DNA from: a candidate division NC10 bacterium CSP1-5
Lineage (GTDB): Bacteria; Methylomirabilota; Methylomirabilia; Methylomirabilales; CSP1-5
Direction of reading: 5' to 3'
Assembly (NCBI GenBank): GCA_001443495.1
Contig: LDXR01000005.1
Coordinates: 87,871-151,870, forward strand
Length of the DNA: 64,000 nucleotides
The notes under the pieces are model-generated. The model made no database searches. It had not been told where the DNA came from and saw nothing but the letters and a program-made list of their open reading frames with translations. The stretch's first letter is position 1; each line of letters starts with the position of its first letter. Below, one piece after another: positions 40,729 through 48,812 of this stretch. Position numbers and translations under genes: made by a program.

Positions 40729-40834
40729 CTTCCGCGGGACCTTGACAAGTCCTTGGAAACCGCCCAGAATCGCCGCATCCGTTCGAAGCCTCAGGACCGG
40801 GATAAGCTGACCAGCATCCTCATATAGTTAGGCC
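40729..40834. repeat. Promoter-bearing repeat, copy B
   Basis: About 1.26 kb from copy A, same orientation. TTGACA (40742-40747), 17-base spacer and CAGAAT (40765-40770) fall at the same place as in copy A, and the copy again ends with ATAGTT. It precedes the gene at 40865. Confidence 0.7.
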
Positions 40835-40864
40835 ACGCCTTTCTGCCTTCGTGAGGATCTCGGT

Positions 40865-41404
40865 ATGACTTGGGAAGAGCTAGCTCGTACACTCGCCCTG
40901 CTTGGCTTCTCAAGCACGGTTGTGGGAGGAGCTATCGGCTTTGTGCTCAAGGGAGTCGTAGAGAACCAGTTCAAACAGAACCTCGAGCGCTTCAAGATCC
41001 AGTTCTCCAAGCTGCATGAAATGCGAGCGAGTGTCATAGCGGAGCTATACGGATCGATCGTGGACGTGGAGCAAGCCCTTCACGACTGGATCTACAAGGA
41101 TATGCCAGTCGGTGTGGCGCCACCCGCGGTCGATGTCCTAAAGGCGGTCGCACAAGTCCGTGCGCTTCGCTTACTCGCGCTTCGCTCTCGCATTCTACTG
41201 CAGCAAAGGACTTGCGAAGCAGTTGACGCTGTTGTGCGCGACCTTGAGAACGTGAGCATCCGGCTTGAGAACCGAGAGATCATGTCTGACGACGACGCTC
41301 GGTGGGCTGCTCATAAGGAGGTTCTTGACCGGCTTCAGATTGTATTGCCCACAGTGAAGAACGCCCTTGAGGAGGAATTTCGGTCGATTCTTGGTGCGGT
41401 CTAA
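40865..41404 (+). CDS. Hypothetical membrane-anchored coiled protein (179 aa)
   Basis: Residues 9-30 form one membrane segment (ALLGFSSTVVGGAIGFVLKGVVE). The rest is helical, with FKQNLERFKIQFSKLHEMRASVIAELYGSIVDVEQALHDW, a pattern seen in scattered hypothetical proteins of many phyla. No catalytic residues are seen. Repeat copy B, with a promoter, lies directly upstream. Probably an accessory gene; function unknown. Confidence 0.65.
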   Translation: MTWEELARTLALLGFSSTVVGGAIGFVLKGVVENQFKQNLERFKIQFSKLHEMRASVIAELYGSIVDVEQALHDWIYKDMPVGVAPPAVDVLKAVAQVRALRLLALRSRILLQQRTCEAVDAVVRDLENVSIRLENREIMSDDDARWAAHKEVLDRLQIVLPTVKNALEEEFRSILGAV

Positions 41405-41463
41405 CCCGGGAATCCAGGCGGACGGTCGCAGAACAATTTTGTGCGAAAGCCTATAATGCGGGG

Positions 41464-42087
41464 CTAATATGCTATTCTTGCCACGAGGAACTCGTATCCA
41501 GTGCCTCGCGGCATTCCCATCTCCCTGCCCAAGCCTTCTGAGCTATTGACCAGACGGCCCAGCATTCGGATCTTGGCGTGCTGTTTCATAGCCACCAAGA
41601 GTCGTCGGGACTCGGGATCCAAATCTCTCGGTCTGAAATAACAGTGGATATTGGCAAATGCACTGCTGTTCAGGTCTCTGACTATGAGATGCCCGACAGT
41701 ATCACGAAACTCTGGCCCATAGTATAAGCTACCCTCAACGATTATTTCTTTGTCGAGATAATTCTCCGGAATGGCCACCAGTTCACTGACAGGCAGCACC
41801 TGTCCTTCGATGGGAGGCTGAATGGTCCTTATTTTGCCTATCAACTCACCTACTTTCTTTCTCTCCACCTCGAGTTCTCTTTCAAGTCTAGCTGCGTGGT
41901 CTTGGTGCCACGCCTTTACTTCCTCAAGTTCCGTCTGGAGGGAATCTACTTGGGACCTCAAGGCTTGGATCTCTGACTCTTTGTCTTGAACCCGCGGACC
42001 GGCACAGGAGGACAAAACGAGTCCCGAAAGGGCCAACAGCGACAGCGTGATCATGAAGGTCTTTTGGGGGAATCTTAACCACCGCAT
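41464..42087 (-). CDS. Coiled-coil lipoprotein (207 aa)
   Basis: Start at the ATG at 42087 (GGAGG 8 bases upstream). The signal peptide ends with lipobox LSSC (VLSSCAGPR). Residues 33-85 form a coiled coil (SEIQALRSQVDSLQTELEEVKAW, ARLERELEVERKKVGELI). A C-terminal beta-rich domain follows (VSELVAIPENYLDKEIIVEGSLYYGPEF, HAKIRMLGRLVNSS), OB-fold-like in pattern. A sigma-54 promoter lies about 40 bases upstream, shared in type with two PilZ genes, so a role in pili, motility or envelope is possible. Confidence 0.7.
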   Translation of the reverse strand: MRWLRFPQKTFMITLSLLALSGLVLSSCAGPRVQDKESEIQALRSQVDSLQTELEEVKAWHQDHAARLERELEVERKKVGELIGKIRTIQPPIEGQVLPVSELVAIPENYLDKEIIVEGSLYYGPEFRDTVGHLIVRDLNSSAFANIHCYFRPRDLDPESRRLLVAMKQHAKIRMLGRLVNSSEGLGREMGMPRGTGYEFLVARIAY

Positions 42088-42137
42088 CGCCAAAACCTCC
42101 GTCCTGCTCTTTCCTCACCGCTTCCGAACGGGAGGTT

Positions 42138-42155
42138 TTGCAAGAGATATGCCAG
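42138..42155 (-). promoter_or_regulatory. Sigma-54 promoter of the coiled-coil lipoprotein
   Basis: On the minus strand CTGGCATATCTCTTGCAA, with exact GG/GC spacing; nearly the same sequence as the site at 33191. Predicted start near 42128, leader about 41 bases. Confidence 0.7.
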
Positions 42156-42195
42156 GCAATCGGTTAAGGAAACCTAAGACCCAAGAGCCAAATTA

Positions 42196-43518
42196 TTAGA
42201 GGTGGGCGATGGTGTAGCGGAGGAGGAAGAGGGCGGCGAAAAGATAAAGGGGCCAGGGGATCCGGTGAAACTGGCGGGTGGCAAGCTTCAGGAAGACGAA
42301 CGAGATAAAGCCGAAGGCGATCCCGTCGCTGATGCTGAAGCTAAGTGGCATCATGATCATTGTCAGAAACGCCGGGATCGCCTCGCTCGGATCATCCCAC
42401 GGAATCTCCCGCACGTTCTTGACCATCAGGCTCCCCACGACGATCAGGGCTGGCGCGGTGACGGGATACAAAAGTGCGCCGCCTGTCTGATACCCTCCCC
42501 CGACCATCAGGACGAGCGGAAAAAAGAAGAGGGAGGCCAGGAAGAGCGCGGCGGTGACCAGATTGGCCAGGCCCGAGCGTCCCCCCGCGGCCACGCCGGC
42601 CGCGCTTTCGATGTAGCACGTGACGGTCGAGGTCCCCAGGAGCGCCCCACCCGTGGTCCCCAAGGCGTCGGCGAGGAGCGCCTGCCTCGCCCGTGGCAGC
42701 TTGCCGCCCTTGAGAAAGCCGGCCTGCTGGCTCACCCCGATCAGCGTCCCCGCCGTATCGAAGAGGGCCAAGATCAGGAACACGAAGATGACCGTCGCCA
42801 GCCCCGGATCCAGCGCGCCGGCGATATCGAGGCGAAGAAAGACCGGGGCAAGCGAAGGAGGCGGGCTCACCAGTCCCTGGTACTGGAGCAATCCCGAGAC
42901 GAGCCCGACCAGCGTGGAGGCCCCCATCCCCCACAGGATAGCCCCCTTCACCTTCAGGACCATCAGGAGCGAGACCGTCCCCACACCGAATATGGCGAGC
43001 AGCACGGGAGGGCCCCTCAAGTCTCCCAACCCGACGAGGGTCCCGGGAGAATCCATGACGATCCCGGACCACTGCAGTCCCACCATCGCGATCAGCAACC
43101 CGATGCCGACCGCGATCGCATGCTGGAGCGATTCGGGGACGGCGTGGATGATCGCCTCCCGTAGCCCAAAGAGAGAGAGGACGATGAAGAGGCTCCCGGC
43201 GATGAAGACGGCCCCCAGGGCGATCTCCCACGAAACCTTCATCCCGAGGATAACCGTGTACGCGAAGAAAAAGTTATGGCCCATAGCGGGGGCCACCGCG
43301 ATGGGATAGTTGGCGAGAAAGGCCATGAGGACCGTGGCCAGGGCGCTCGAGAGGCAGGTCGCGACGACCACCGCGCCGAAATCCATCCCCGCGGCCTGCA
43401 GCACGGTCGGCTGGACCACGATGATGTAGGCCATCGTCATGAATGTGGTGGCGCCGGCGAGGATCTCGGTCCGGACATCGGTGCGAAGTTCGGCGAGCTT
43501 GAACCAACGCTCAAGCAT
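42196..43518 (-). CDS. NCS2 family purine/uracil permease (AzgA-type)
   Basis: 440 residues, 12-14 membrane segments. The start MLERWFKLAELRTDVRTEILAGATTFMTMAYIIVVQP is the AzgA/PbuG signature. GHNFFFAYTVILGMKVSWEIALGAVFIAG and LFDTAGTLIGVSQQAGFL and STVTCYIESAAGVAAGGRSGLANLV are also characteristic. It takes up hypoxanthine, guanine or adenine with protons. The start codon is set in an 8-base tandem repeat shared with the gene upstream. Confidence 0.92.
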   Translation of the reverse strand: MLERWFKLAELRTDVRTEILAGATTFMTMAYIIVVQPTVLQAAGMDFGAVVVATCLSSALATVLMAFLANYPIAVAPAMGHNFFFAYTVILGMKVSWEIALGAVFIAGSLFIVLSLFGLREAIIHAVPESLQHAIAVGIGLLIAMVGLQWSGIVMDSPGTLVGLGDLRGPPVLLAIFGVGTVSLLMVLKVKGAILWGMGASTLVGLVSGLLQYQGLVSPPPSLAPVFLRLDIAGALDPGLATVIFVFLILALFDTAGTLIGVSQQAGFLKGGKLPRARQALLADALGTTGGALLGTSTVTCYIESAAGVAAGGRSGLANLVTAALFLASLFFFPLVLMVGGGYQTGGALLYPVTAPALIVVGSLMVKNVREIPWDDPSEAIPAFLTMIMMPLSFSISDGIAFGFISFVFLKLATRQFHRIPWPLYLFAALFLLRYTIAHL

Positions 43519-43568
43519 CCCTTATCCCTTCATCCCTTCATCCCTTCATCCCTTCATCCCTTCATCCC
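43517..43568. repeat. Octamer tandem repeat (ATCCCTTC, five perfect copies)
   Basis: Five perfect copies at 43524-43563, with a partial copy on each side. It covers the last codons and stop of the P-loop kinase gene and the ribosome-binding region of the permease gene. On the coding strand each unit reads GAAGGGAT, giving repeated AAGGG ribosome-binding-like elements and ATG codons. Confidence 0.9.
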
Positions 43569-44142
43569 CGCCCTTCTCCCCACGGAGGATGTACGAGACC
43601 GCTCGAGCGACGTTTGTCTTCAGGGGTTGCTCCGTATCAAGGTCCAGGTGGGGAAAGGGGATGGGGGTGCGGGGCGGCTGCTCTGTGAGGAACGCGTGCC
43701 AGTTTTCAAGCTTCCACCGATCGCGCTCCTCTCCCCGAGCCTCGAGCCGCTGGCGCAAGAGCTCCTCACGACAGTAACAACGAATCGCCCGTAACCAAGC
43801 CCCTGCCTCTGCCGCAAGATCCTGGATCAATCGGCACCACTCCGGATCCTGGGCCTGCCTGATATGGGGGGCATCGAGCAGGACGGAATTGCCGATCCGA
43901 AGATTTTCCCCGGAAATGCGATAGAGGGCGGCGTAGAGATTGTCTCGAAGGGCAAGATAGCTCTCGTCGGTCCGCGATCCGGGCGAAAAGGCATCGGCGA
44001 GAAAATTGTTATCGAGATAGACAGCGGGGATCTGCTCGAGAATGGCTCTAGCCAGCGCACTCTTGCCGCTGCCGGCCACCCCCATCACCAGGATGAGCCT
44101 TGGTGGTGAAAGCAGAGTGGCCGCTTTGGGACGCTTCTTCAC
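43546..44142 (-). CDS. P-loop kinase-like ATPase
   Basis: 198 residues from the GTG at 44142. Walker A: LVMGVAGSGKSALARAIL (residues about 17-34). It has LDNNFLADAFSPG, VLLDAPHIRQ and an Arg-rich lid, CREELLRQRLEARGEERDRWKLENW, as in AAA-type nucleoside or aminoglycoside kinases. Substrate unknown. The last residues (GGDEGMKG) come from the octamer repeat. Its start overlaps a truncated OsmC frame by 3 bases. Confidence 0.72.
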   Translation of the reverse strand: MKKRPKAATLLSPPRLILVMGVAGSGKSALARAILEQIPAVYLDNNFLADAFSPGSRTDESYLALRDNLYAALYRISGENLRIGNSVLLDAPHIRQAQDPEWCRLIQDLAAEAGAWLRAIRCYCREELLRQRLEARGEERDRWKLENWHAFLTEQPPRTPIPFPHLDLDTEQPLKTNVARAVSYILRGEKGGDEGMKG

Positions 44143-44249
44143 CAGTCGCCACCCACCTCCTTGGGTTCATCCGCGACCAGCCTGTGCCCCCCGATGAGGA
44201 TCTCGTGCTGCAGATTTTGCAGGAACCGAACGGTCACATCGCCGCCCAT
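44139..44249 (-). pseudogene. Truncated OsmC-like protein (N-terminal 36 aa)
   Basis: ATG at 44249 with a strong GGGAGGGGG ribosome-binding site. The product (DVTVRFLQNLQHEILIGGHR, DEPKEVGGDW) matches the first 35 residues of OsmC-family proteins, which normally continue with DGPSP-type sequence and about 100 more residues. Here the frame stops and the kinase GTG begins within the stop. Probably a remnant left by a deletion or insertion; the kept start may still help translate the kinase gene. Confidence 0.5.
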
Positions 44250-44274
44250 CGCCCCCTCCCGCGTCCGAAAGCCT

Positions 44275-44303
44275 TTGACAAGGGTATCCCCTGAGACTAG
44301 ACT
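44275..44303 (+). promoter_or_regulatory. Predicted promoter of the chelatase-like ATPase/VWA genes
   Basis: TTGACA (44275-44280), 17-base spacer, TAGACT (44298-44303). Start near 44310, 38 bases before the ATG at 44348, with AAGGGGAG between. Confidence 0.6.
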
Positions 44304-44347
44304 GCACCATACCACTGCCGCCCTGCGTCTGCAAATAAGGGGAGATC

Positions 44348-45832
44348 ATGGCGAAAGAGAAGCGTCTGAAAAGACCGACGACCCTCGGCGCCCTCATGCG
44401 GAGCCATTTCACCGAGGCGCGCACCGCGCGGAGAACCGTCCGTGAGGAGATGCGCGAGAACCTGCTTCGGATGTTGAAAGGAAAAGAGCCGCTCTTTCCC
44501 GGCATCGTCGGATACGACGAGACGGTGATCCCCCAGATCGTCAATGCCATCCTCTCGAAGCACCACATGATCCTTCTCGGGCTGCGAGGCCAGGCCAAGA
44601 GCCGGATCCTGAGGGGTCTCACGGCCTTCCTGGACGACGAGGTCCCGAGCATCGAGGGATGTGAGATTCATGACAACCCCTACACCCCCATCTGCGCTGC
44701 CTGCCAGCAGAAGCGCGCCACGATGGGCGAGGACACACCCATCACCTTTATCCCTCGCGAGAATCGCTACGTCGAAAAGCTGGCCACCCCGGACGTCACG
44801 GTGGCCGATCTCATCGGGGACATCGACCCGATCCGTGCGGCCCGGGCCAGCCTCGACCTCAGCAGTGCCCTCACGATCCACTTCGGCCTGCTCCCCCGGG
44901 CCAACCGGGGCATCTTTGCGATCAACGAGCTTCCGGATCTCGCCGCCAAGGTCCAGGTCGCCCTCTTCAACATCATGCAGGAGGGGGATGTGCAGATCAA
45001 AGGCTACCCGATCCGGCTCCCCCTCGACGCCTGCCTGGTCTTCTCGGCCAATCCTGAGGACTACACCGCGCGGGGCAAGATCATCACTCCTTTGAAGGAC
45101 CGCATCGGCTCCGAGGTTCGCACGCATTACCCCGCCAGCCTTGAGGAAGGGATGGCCATTACCGCGCAGGAGGCGTGGCTCCGCCGGGACGAGGGCCGGC
45201 TGCAGATCCCGCCCTTTGTCTTCGAGGTCGTCGAGCGGATCGCCTTTCTGGCGCGAGAGAGCAAATATATCGACAAGCGGTCTGGGGTGAGCCAGCGCCT
45301 GCCCATTACGTGCATGGAGAACGTGGTGTCCAACGCCGAACGCCGCGCAGTCCTGAATCGGGAGAAGCGGACCGTCCCGCGGCCCGCCGACGTCTACGCT
45401 GCGCTTCCCGGCATCACCGGCAAGCTGGAGCTTGAGTACGAGGGAGAGATGCGTGGAGCCGACGCCATCGCCACAGCGCTCGTCCGGGAGGCCATCAGGG
45501 AGACATTTGCGAGCCGCCTCAGCCTGGCGGACTGCCTGCCGATCGTGGAGTGGTTTGGCCAAGGCGGCGAGGTTCGCATTGCCGACACCATGGCGGCCGA
45601 GGAAGCCCTGCGAATCCTCCAGAAGATCCCGCCCCTTCTGCAGGCCGCCAAGCAGCTCAAACTCGACGCGCAGCCAGAAACACTCGTCTCGGGGTGTGAG
45701 TTCATCCTCGAGGGCCTTCATGCGATGCAAAAGATCAGCCGCAGCGAGGAGCGAGGATATTTTGTCGAGCGGCGGGCGACCGAGCCCCCCGCGACAGAGC
45801 GCGAGACGGGCCAGCGGCGCTACCTCAACTAA
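44348..45832 (+). CDS. Magnesium-chelatase/MoxR-like AAA+ ATPase
   Basis: 494 residues. An altered Walker A, LLGLRGQAKSRIL (78-85, GLRGQAKS), is preceded by FPGIVGYDETVIPQIVNAIL. The nucleotide site continues with NRGIFAINELPDL. There is a Cys group near residues 104-120 (GCEIHDNPYTPICAACQQK) that could bind zinc. Such ATPases act with a VWA partner to insert metals or to remodel proteins. The partner is the VWA gene at 46030, separated only by a repeat. The substrate is not known; BchI-like in fold, but not tied to chlorophyll. Confidence 0.82.
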   Translation: MAKEKRLKRPTTLGALMRSHFTEARTARRTVREEMRENLLRMLKGKEPLFPGIVGYDETVIPQIVNAILSKHHMILLGLRGQAKSRILRGLTAFLDDEVPSIEGCEIHDNPYTPICAACQQKRATMGEDTPITFIPRENRYVEKLATPDVTVADLIGDIDPIRAARASLDLSSALTIHFGLLPRANRGIFAINELPDLAAKVQVALFNIMQEGDVQIKGYPIRLPLDACLVFSANPEDYTARGKIITPLKDRIGSEVRTHYPASLEEGMAITAQEAWLRRDEGRLQIPPFVFEVVERIAFLARESKYIDKRSGVSQRLPITCMENVVSNAERRAVLNREKRTVPRPADVYAALPGITGKLELEYEGEMRGADAIATALVREAIRETFASRLSLADCLPIVEWFGQGGEVRIADTMAAEEALRILQKIPPLLQAAKQLKLDAQPETLVSGCEFILEGLHAMQKISRSEERGYFVERRATEPPATERETGQRRYLN

Positions 45833-45842
45833 GGCCAGGCTG

Positions 45843-46017
45843 CCAGCTATTCGCTGTCAGCCGCTGGAACGCTAGAAGGCTGGGATGCTAGAACGCCCTA
45901 CAGGACGAGAGGACAGATCCGGCCCCTCTGGCCGGACATTCATTTCTGCCGGCCTTCCAGCCTACTAGCCTACTAGCCTTCTAGCAGAAGCTGGCCGACG
46001 GCTAATAGCGGACAGCT
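45843..46017. repeat. Large palindromic element with 8-base units (CTACTAGC)
   Basis: Left arm 45843-45893 and right arm about 45954-46017 are inverted copies. The centre holds a perfect hairpin TCCGGCC (45918-45924) and GGCCGGA (45930-45936). The right arm has CCTACTAG twice and CCTTCTAG once in a row. It sits between two genes that should act together and could act as a partial transcription block or mRNA stabiliser. Confidence 0.75.
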
Positions 46018-46029
46018 TCAGAGCCGACG

Positions 46030-47280
46030 ATGGGGACAGTTCGATATTCAAAATGGCAGGGGATACCGGGGAGCGACCTGAGCCTGGAAGATCTGCTCGA
46101 GCAGCTGGCCGACTATCTTCTCCACAGCGGCTTTTCCTCCTCCTATTCCGACCCCGAAGGCGGCCGGAGTCTGCAGGAGCTCACCGCCGCGATTCTCCAG
46201 GCCCTGGCGGCGCAGGGCCAGGTCGATGTCCGGGACCTCGAACAGTGGCTGGAAAGCCCCGAGTTCCGAGAGCAGTCCGAGCTTTCGGAGCTCCTCAAGG
46301 CCTTGCTTCAGCGCCTGGCCGACGAAGGATACATCACCCTCGGGCGTCCGGGTGCGGTGGAAGATGACCTCGACGTCAGAGGCTATGTCGGAGGCTTCGG
46401 CCCCCAGACGAACCAGGCCCGCTTCGAGATCACCAATAAGGCCCTTGACTTCCTGGGCTACAAGACCCTCAGGGATCTGCTCGGCGCTCTCGGCAAGAGC
46501 GATTTCGGCCGCCACGACACACGGGAATTGTCCACGGGTATCGAGGCCGCGCTCCCCCCGAAGCCCTATGAGTTCGGCGACAGCCTGAACCTCGATGTGA
46601 CCGCGACGCTGCTCAACGCCATCGAGCGGCAGGGTCTTGCGGTGCCGATCGAGATCGAGCACCGCGACCTCGCGGTCCGCCAGGCGGACTACCAAAGCTC
46701 CTGCGCTACCGTCCTGCTCCTCGACTGCAGCCACAGCATGATCCTCTACGGCGAGGACCGGTTTACCCCGGCAAAGCGCGTGGCGCTCGCGCTGTCGCAC
46801 CTGATTCGGACCCAATATCCCGGCGACAGCCTGCACATGGTCCTGTTCCATGACTCCGCCGAGGAGATCCCGCTCGGGCGCCTGGCCCGGGTCACCGTCG
46901 GTCCTTACCACACCAACACCAAGGCCGGCCTCAGGCTGGCCCAGCAGATCCTGACGCGCGAGCGAAAGGACATGCGGCAGATCGTGATGATCACCGATGG
47001 TAAGCCCTCGGCTATCACGCTTGCCGACGGCCGGACCTACAAGAACCCCGCGGGACTGGATCCCCGCATCGTCCATGAGACCTTCCGGGAGGTCGTGGCG
47101 TGCCGCCGGGCCGGGATCCTCATCAACACCTTCATGCTCGCCCGCGACTACGACCTGGTGGCCTTCGTCCAGAAGGTCACCGAGATCGCCCGGGGCAAGG
47201 CCTACTTCACGACCCCCTACACCCTCGGCCAGTATCTCCTGATGGACTATATGTCCAAGAAGCTCCGCCACATCCACTGA
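46030..47280 (+). CDS. VWA domain protein (partner of the AAA+ ATPase)
   Basis: 416 residues. The C-terminal VWA domain has a complete MIDAS: Asp232, Ser234 and Ser236 (LDCSHSM), a later Thr (HTNTKAG) and Asp in [10 protein letters not shown]. The N-terminal 200 residues are helical and charged ([25 protein letters not shown]), typical for chelatase/MoxR-associated CoxE-like proteins. A strong terminator follows. With the ATPase upstream it forms a two-gene machine. Confidence 0.87.
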   Translation: MGTVRYSKWQGIPGSDLSLEDLLEQLADYLLHSGFSSSYSDPEGGRSLQELTAAILQALAAQGQVDVRDLEQWLESPEFREQSELSELLKALLQRLADEGYITLGRPGAVEDDLDVRGYVGGFGPQTNQARFEITNKALDFLGYKTLRDLLGALGKSDFGRHDTRELSTGIEAALPPKPYEFGDSLNLDVTATLLNAIERQGLAVPIEIEHRDLAVRQADYQSSCATVLLLDCSHSMILYGEDRFTPAKRVALALSHLIRTQYPGDSLHMVLFHDSAEEIPLGRLARVTVGPYHTNTKAGLRLAQQILTRERKDMRQIVMITDGKPSAITLADGRTYKNPAGLDPRIVHETFREVVACRRAGILINTFMLARDYDLVAFVQKVTEIARGKAYFTTPYTLGQYLLMDYMSKKLRHIH

Positions 47281-47337
47281 ACTTATCGCTTTCGACCGAC
47301 GAGGATCCCGTTGACTCCAGGGGATTCAAGAAAGGAA

Positions 47338-47362
47338 AAGGCCCCGGGACATCCGGGGCCTT
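47338..47362. terminator. Strong bidirectional terminator
   Basis: AAGGCCCCGG (47338-47347), loop GACAT, CCGGGGCCTT (47353-47362): ten perfect pairs. On the minus strand it is followed by TTTTCCTTTCTT, a good T-run, so it ends the DUF2914 gene. On the plus strand the tail is TTCTGCTTTC after the VWA gene. Confidence 0.8.
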
Positions 47363-47405
47363 CTGCTTTCGAGATCCCACCTGAAGGGGCTACCCTCGCT
47401 CACCC

Positions 47406-47825
47406 CTATTGAACACTGAAGGTCTGGAAGGAGAGGACGTTGCCACTGCCGTCCACCGCCTCGACCTTCCACGATCCAACCCAGTTCTCAAGGATCCGTT
47501 TGCTACTCCAGGTCCGCCACCGAGGACCCTCAAGGGCAAGGGGAATCTCCGCCATCTTCTGGTCCTGATAGTACCAGACATGGGTGATCTGCGTCGGTCC
47601 GCTGACCCCCTCGATCTCGGTGAAATAGTACACCGCTCCCGTCGAGGGTGGAAACACGCTGCCGTCACCGACCGGTTCGCGGTTGACGACCCCGGCCGTC
47701 ACGACACCCCGGACCACGCGGAGCGAACTCCCCTCAGGCTGCGCTCCCTTCTCTTGGGAGAGGCCAGTGATCGGAAGTGTCACCCCTACGAGGGTTATTG
47801 CGAACGCCTTAGTCCATCTCCTCAT
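47406..47825 (-). CDS. Exported DUF2914 protein
   Basis: 139 residues from the ATG at 47825, with AAAGGAGG 5 bases upstream. The frame continues to 48059 but without coding character. A signal peptide covers residues 1-22 (MRRWTKAFAITLVGVTLPITGLS). The remaining part matches DUF2914: AVYYFTEIEGVSGPTQITHVWYYQDQKMAEIPLALEGPRWRTWSSKRI, WKVEAVDGSGNVLSF. The family is of unknown function, probably periplasmic. Confidence 0.85.
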   Translation of the reverse strand: MRRWTKAFAITLVGVTLPITGLSQEKGAQPEGSSLRVVRGVVTAGVVNREPVGDGSVFPPSTGAVYYFTEIEGVSGPTQITHVWYYQDQKMAEIPLALEGPRWRTWSSKRILENWVGSWKVEAVDGSGNVLSFQTFSVQ

Positions 47826-47924
47826 TCCTGCCTCCTTTTGCGGATTGCCCATTCGGTTGACCTCGGCCACCTCAATTGCGAAAAGTGTGCCAAGAGCTCG
47901 ATTCCGCCGCTCGATATAGGCGCA

Positions 47925-47953
47925 GAGCCCCTTTTCACCCCCGAAGGGGGCTC
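47925..47953. other. GC-rich hairpin in the gap between the DUF2914 and tandem-PilZ genes
   Basis: GAGCCCC (47925-47931) with GGGGCTC (47947-47953), or CCCCC (47938-47942) with GGGGG (47946-47950) around GAA. No T-run, so not a clear terminator. The rest of 47826-48052 shows no gene. Confidence 0.4.
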
Positions 47954-48052
47954 GTGGAGCTTGGGGAGCCTCTGCCAAGTTGCTGCTTGAGACACTCAGC
48001 CCAGACAATCTGTCAGGGGGGCTGGCAATAGAGGGCAACGGGGGAGTGCTGT

Positions 48053-48070
48053 CTGGCACCGGAGTTGCAA
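48053..48070 (+). promoter_or_regulatory. Sigma-54 promoter of the tandem-PilZ gene
   Basis: CTGGCACCGGAGTTGCAA is an excellent match to YTGGCAC-N5-TTGCW, with GG/GC spacing exact. The start would be near 48080, about three bases before the ATG at 48083, so the message is almost leaderless. Confidence 0.72.
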
Positions 48071-48082
48071 GCGCACAGCCCC

Positions 48083-48742
48083 ATGCGACAACGGTTCCTG
48101 AGGTACACCCTTCAAGTCCCCGTGCTCTACAAGAGACTGGACCAGGAGGAACCCGCTCAAACGGGAACAGGCTGGACCGAGGATCTGGGAGAGGGGGGGG
48201 CCTGCCTCAAGCTGCCGACCCCGCTCCTCATGGGATGTCGCCTGGGCCTCGTCCTCTTCGCCGAGCCAGAGGTCGTTGAAGCCGAGGCCCGCGTCGTGTG
48301 GGTGCGACCGGGAGGCCAACGAACCTTCTACTATCACGGCGTGGAGTTCGTGCAACTCTCCCCGCCGTATTACATGTCTCTCCTCAAGACTCTAGCCCAG
48401 GGGAAGTCCGGGGAGCATCGGGCGTTCCAGCGCTTCCCCCTTGTCTTACCCATCTCCTGCCGGCCCGTGGGCTCCGATGTCCCCGCCCTCGAAGGGAAGA
48501 TCGGGAACATCAGCCGAGGCGGGGCACTCGTCTTGCTTCCCAAGCAGCTCCTCCCCCGGACCAAGGTCGAGATCGCCCTGGATGTCCCCTACACGGAACG
48601 CATTCGCGCGAGGGTGCGATGGGCGTCCGATTCCAGCGATGATTCCGGCCTGTTCGGCCACGGGGTCGAATTCGTCCAGGGCCCCCTCGAGAACCACAGA
48701 TTCTTAAGCCTCTTCACAGACGACGCCGGCGACAAAGGTTGA
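48083..48742 (+). CDS. Tandem PilZ domain protein
   Basis: 219 residues from the ATG at 48083. A TTG 18 bases earlier lies before the predicted RNA start and is excluded. Two PilZ domains: residues 1-105 (RQRFLRYTLQVPVLYKR, WTEDLGEGGACL) and 110-215 (RAFQRFPLVLPISC, GNISRGGALVLL). The second has the complete NxSxGG-type site; in the first the Asn/Ser are replaced (EDLGEGG), so only the second may bind c-di-GMP strongly. Sigma-54 control matches the receiver-PilZ gene at 33.2 kb. Confidence 0.87.
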   Translation: MRQRFLRYTLQVPVLYKRLDQEEPAQTGTGWTEDLGEGGACLKLPTPLLMGCRLGLVLFAEPEVVEAEARVVWVRPGGQRTFYYHGVEFVQLSPPYYMSLLKTLAQGKSGEHRAFQRFPLVLPISCRPVGSDVPALEGKIGNISRGGALVLLPKQLLPRTKVEIALDVPYTERIRARVRWASDSSDDSGLFGHGVEFVQGPLENHRFLSLFTDDAGDKG

Positions 48743-48764
48743 CACACCCCCTTCGGCCGCATTC

Positions 48765-48793
48765 TTGACTTCAATCTTTCCCTTTGATAGATG
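48765..48793 (+). promoter_or_regulatory. Possible promoter of the Gfo/Idh/MocA gene
   Basis: TTGACT (48765-48770), 17-base spacer, TAGATG (48788-48793). The -10 is weak. It gives a leader of about 13 bases to the ATG at 48813. Confidence 0.3.
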
Positions 48794-48812
48794 GGTCTCG
48801 AAAGGAGACACC

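Noticed and set aside
39471..40834. The two repeats ending in AGTTGGGTG and AGTTAGGCC as integron attC sites
   Set aside because: The right ends fit GTTRRRY, but no matching RYYYAAC left ends or L-box inverted repeats are present, and no integrase is seen.
43546..43568. Phase variation of the kinase C-terminus by the octamer repeat
   Set aside because: Every frame of the repeat reaches a stop within 24 bases, so copy-number change would hardly alter the protein; only the downstream start region could be affected.
47406..48059. N-terminal extension of the DUF2914 protein
   Set aside because: A perfect Shine-Dalgarno and signal peptide mark 47825 as the start; the extension has no coding character.
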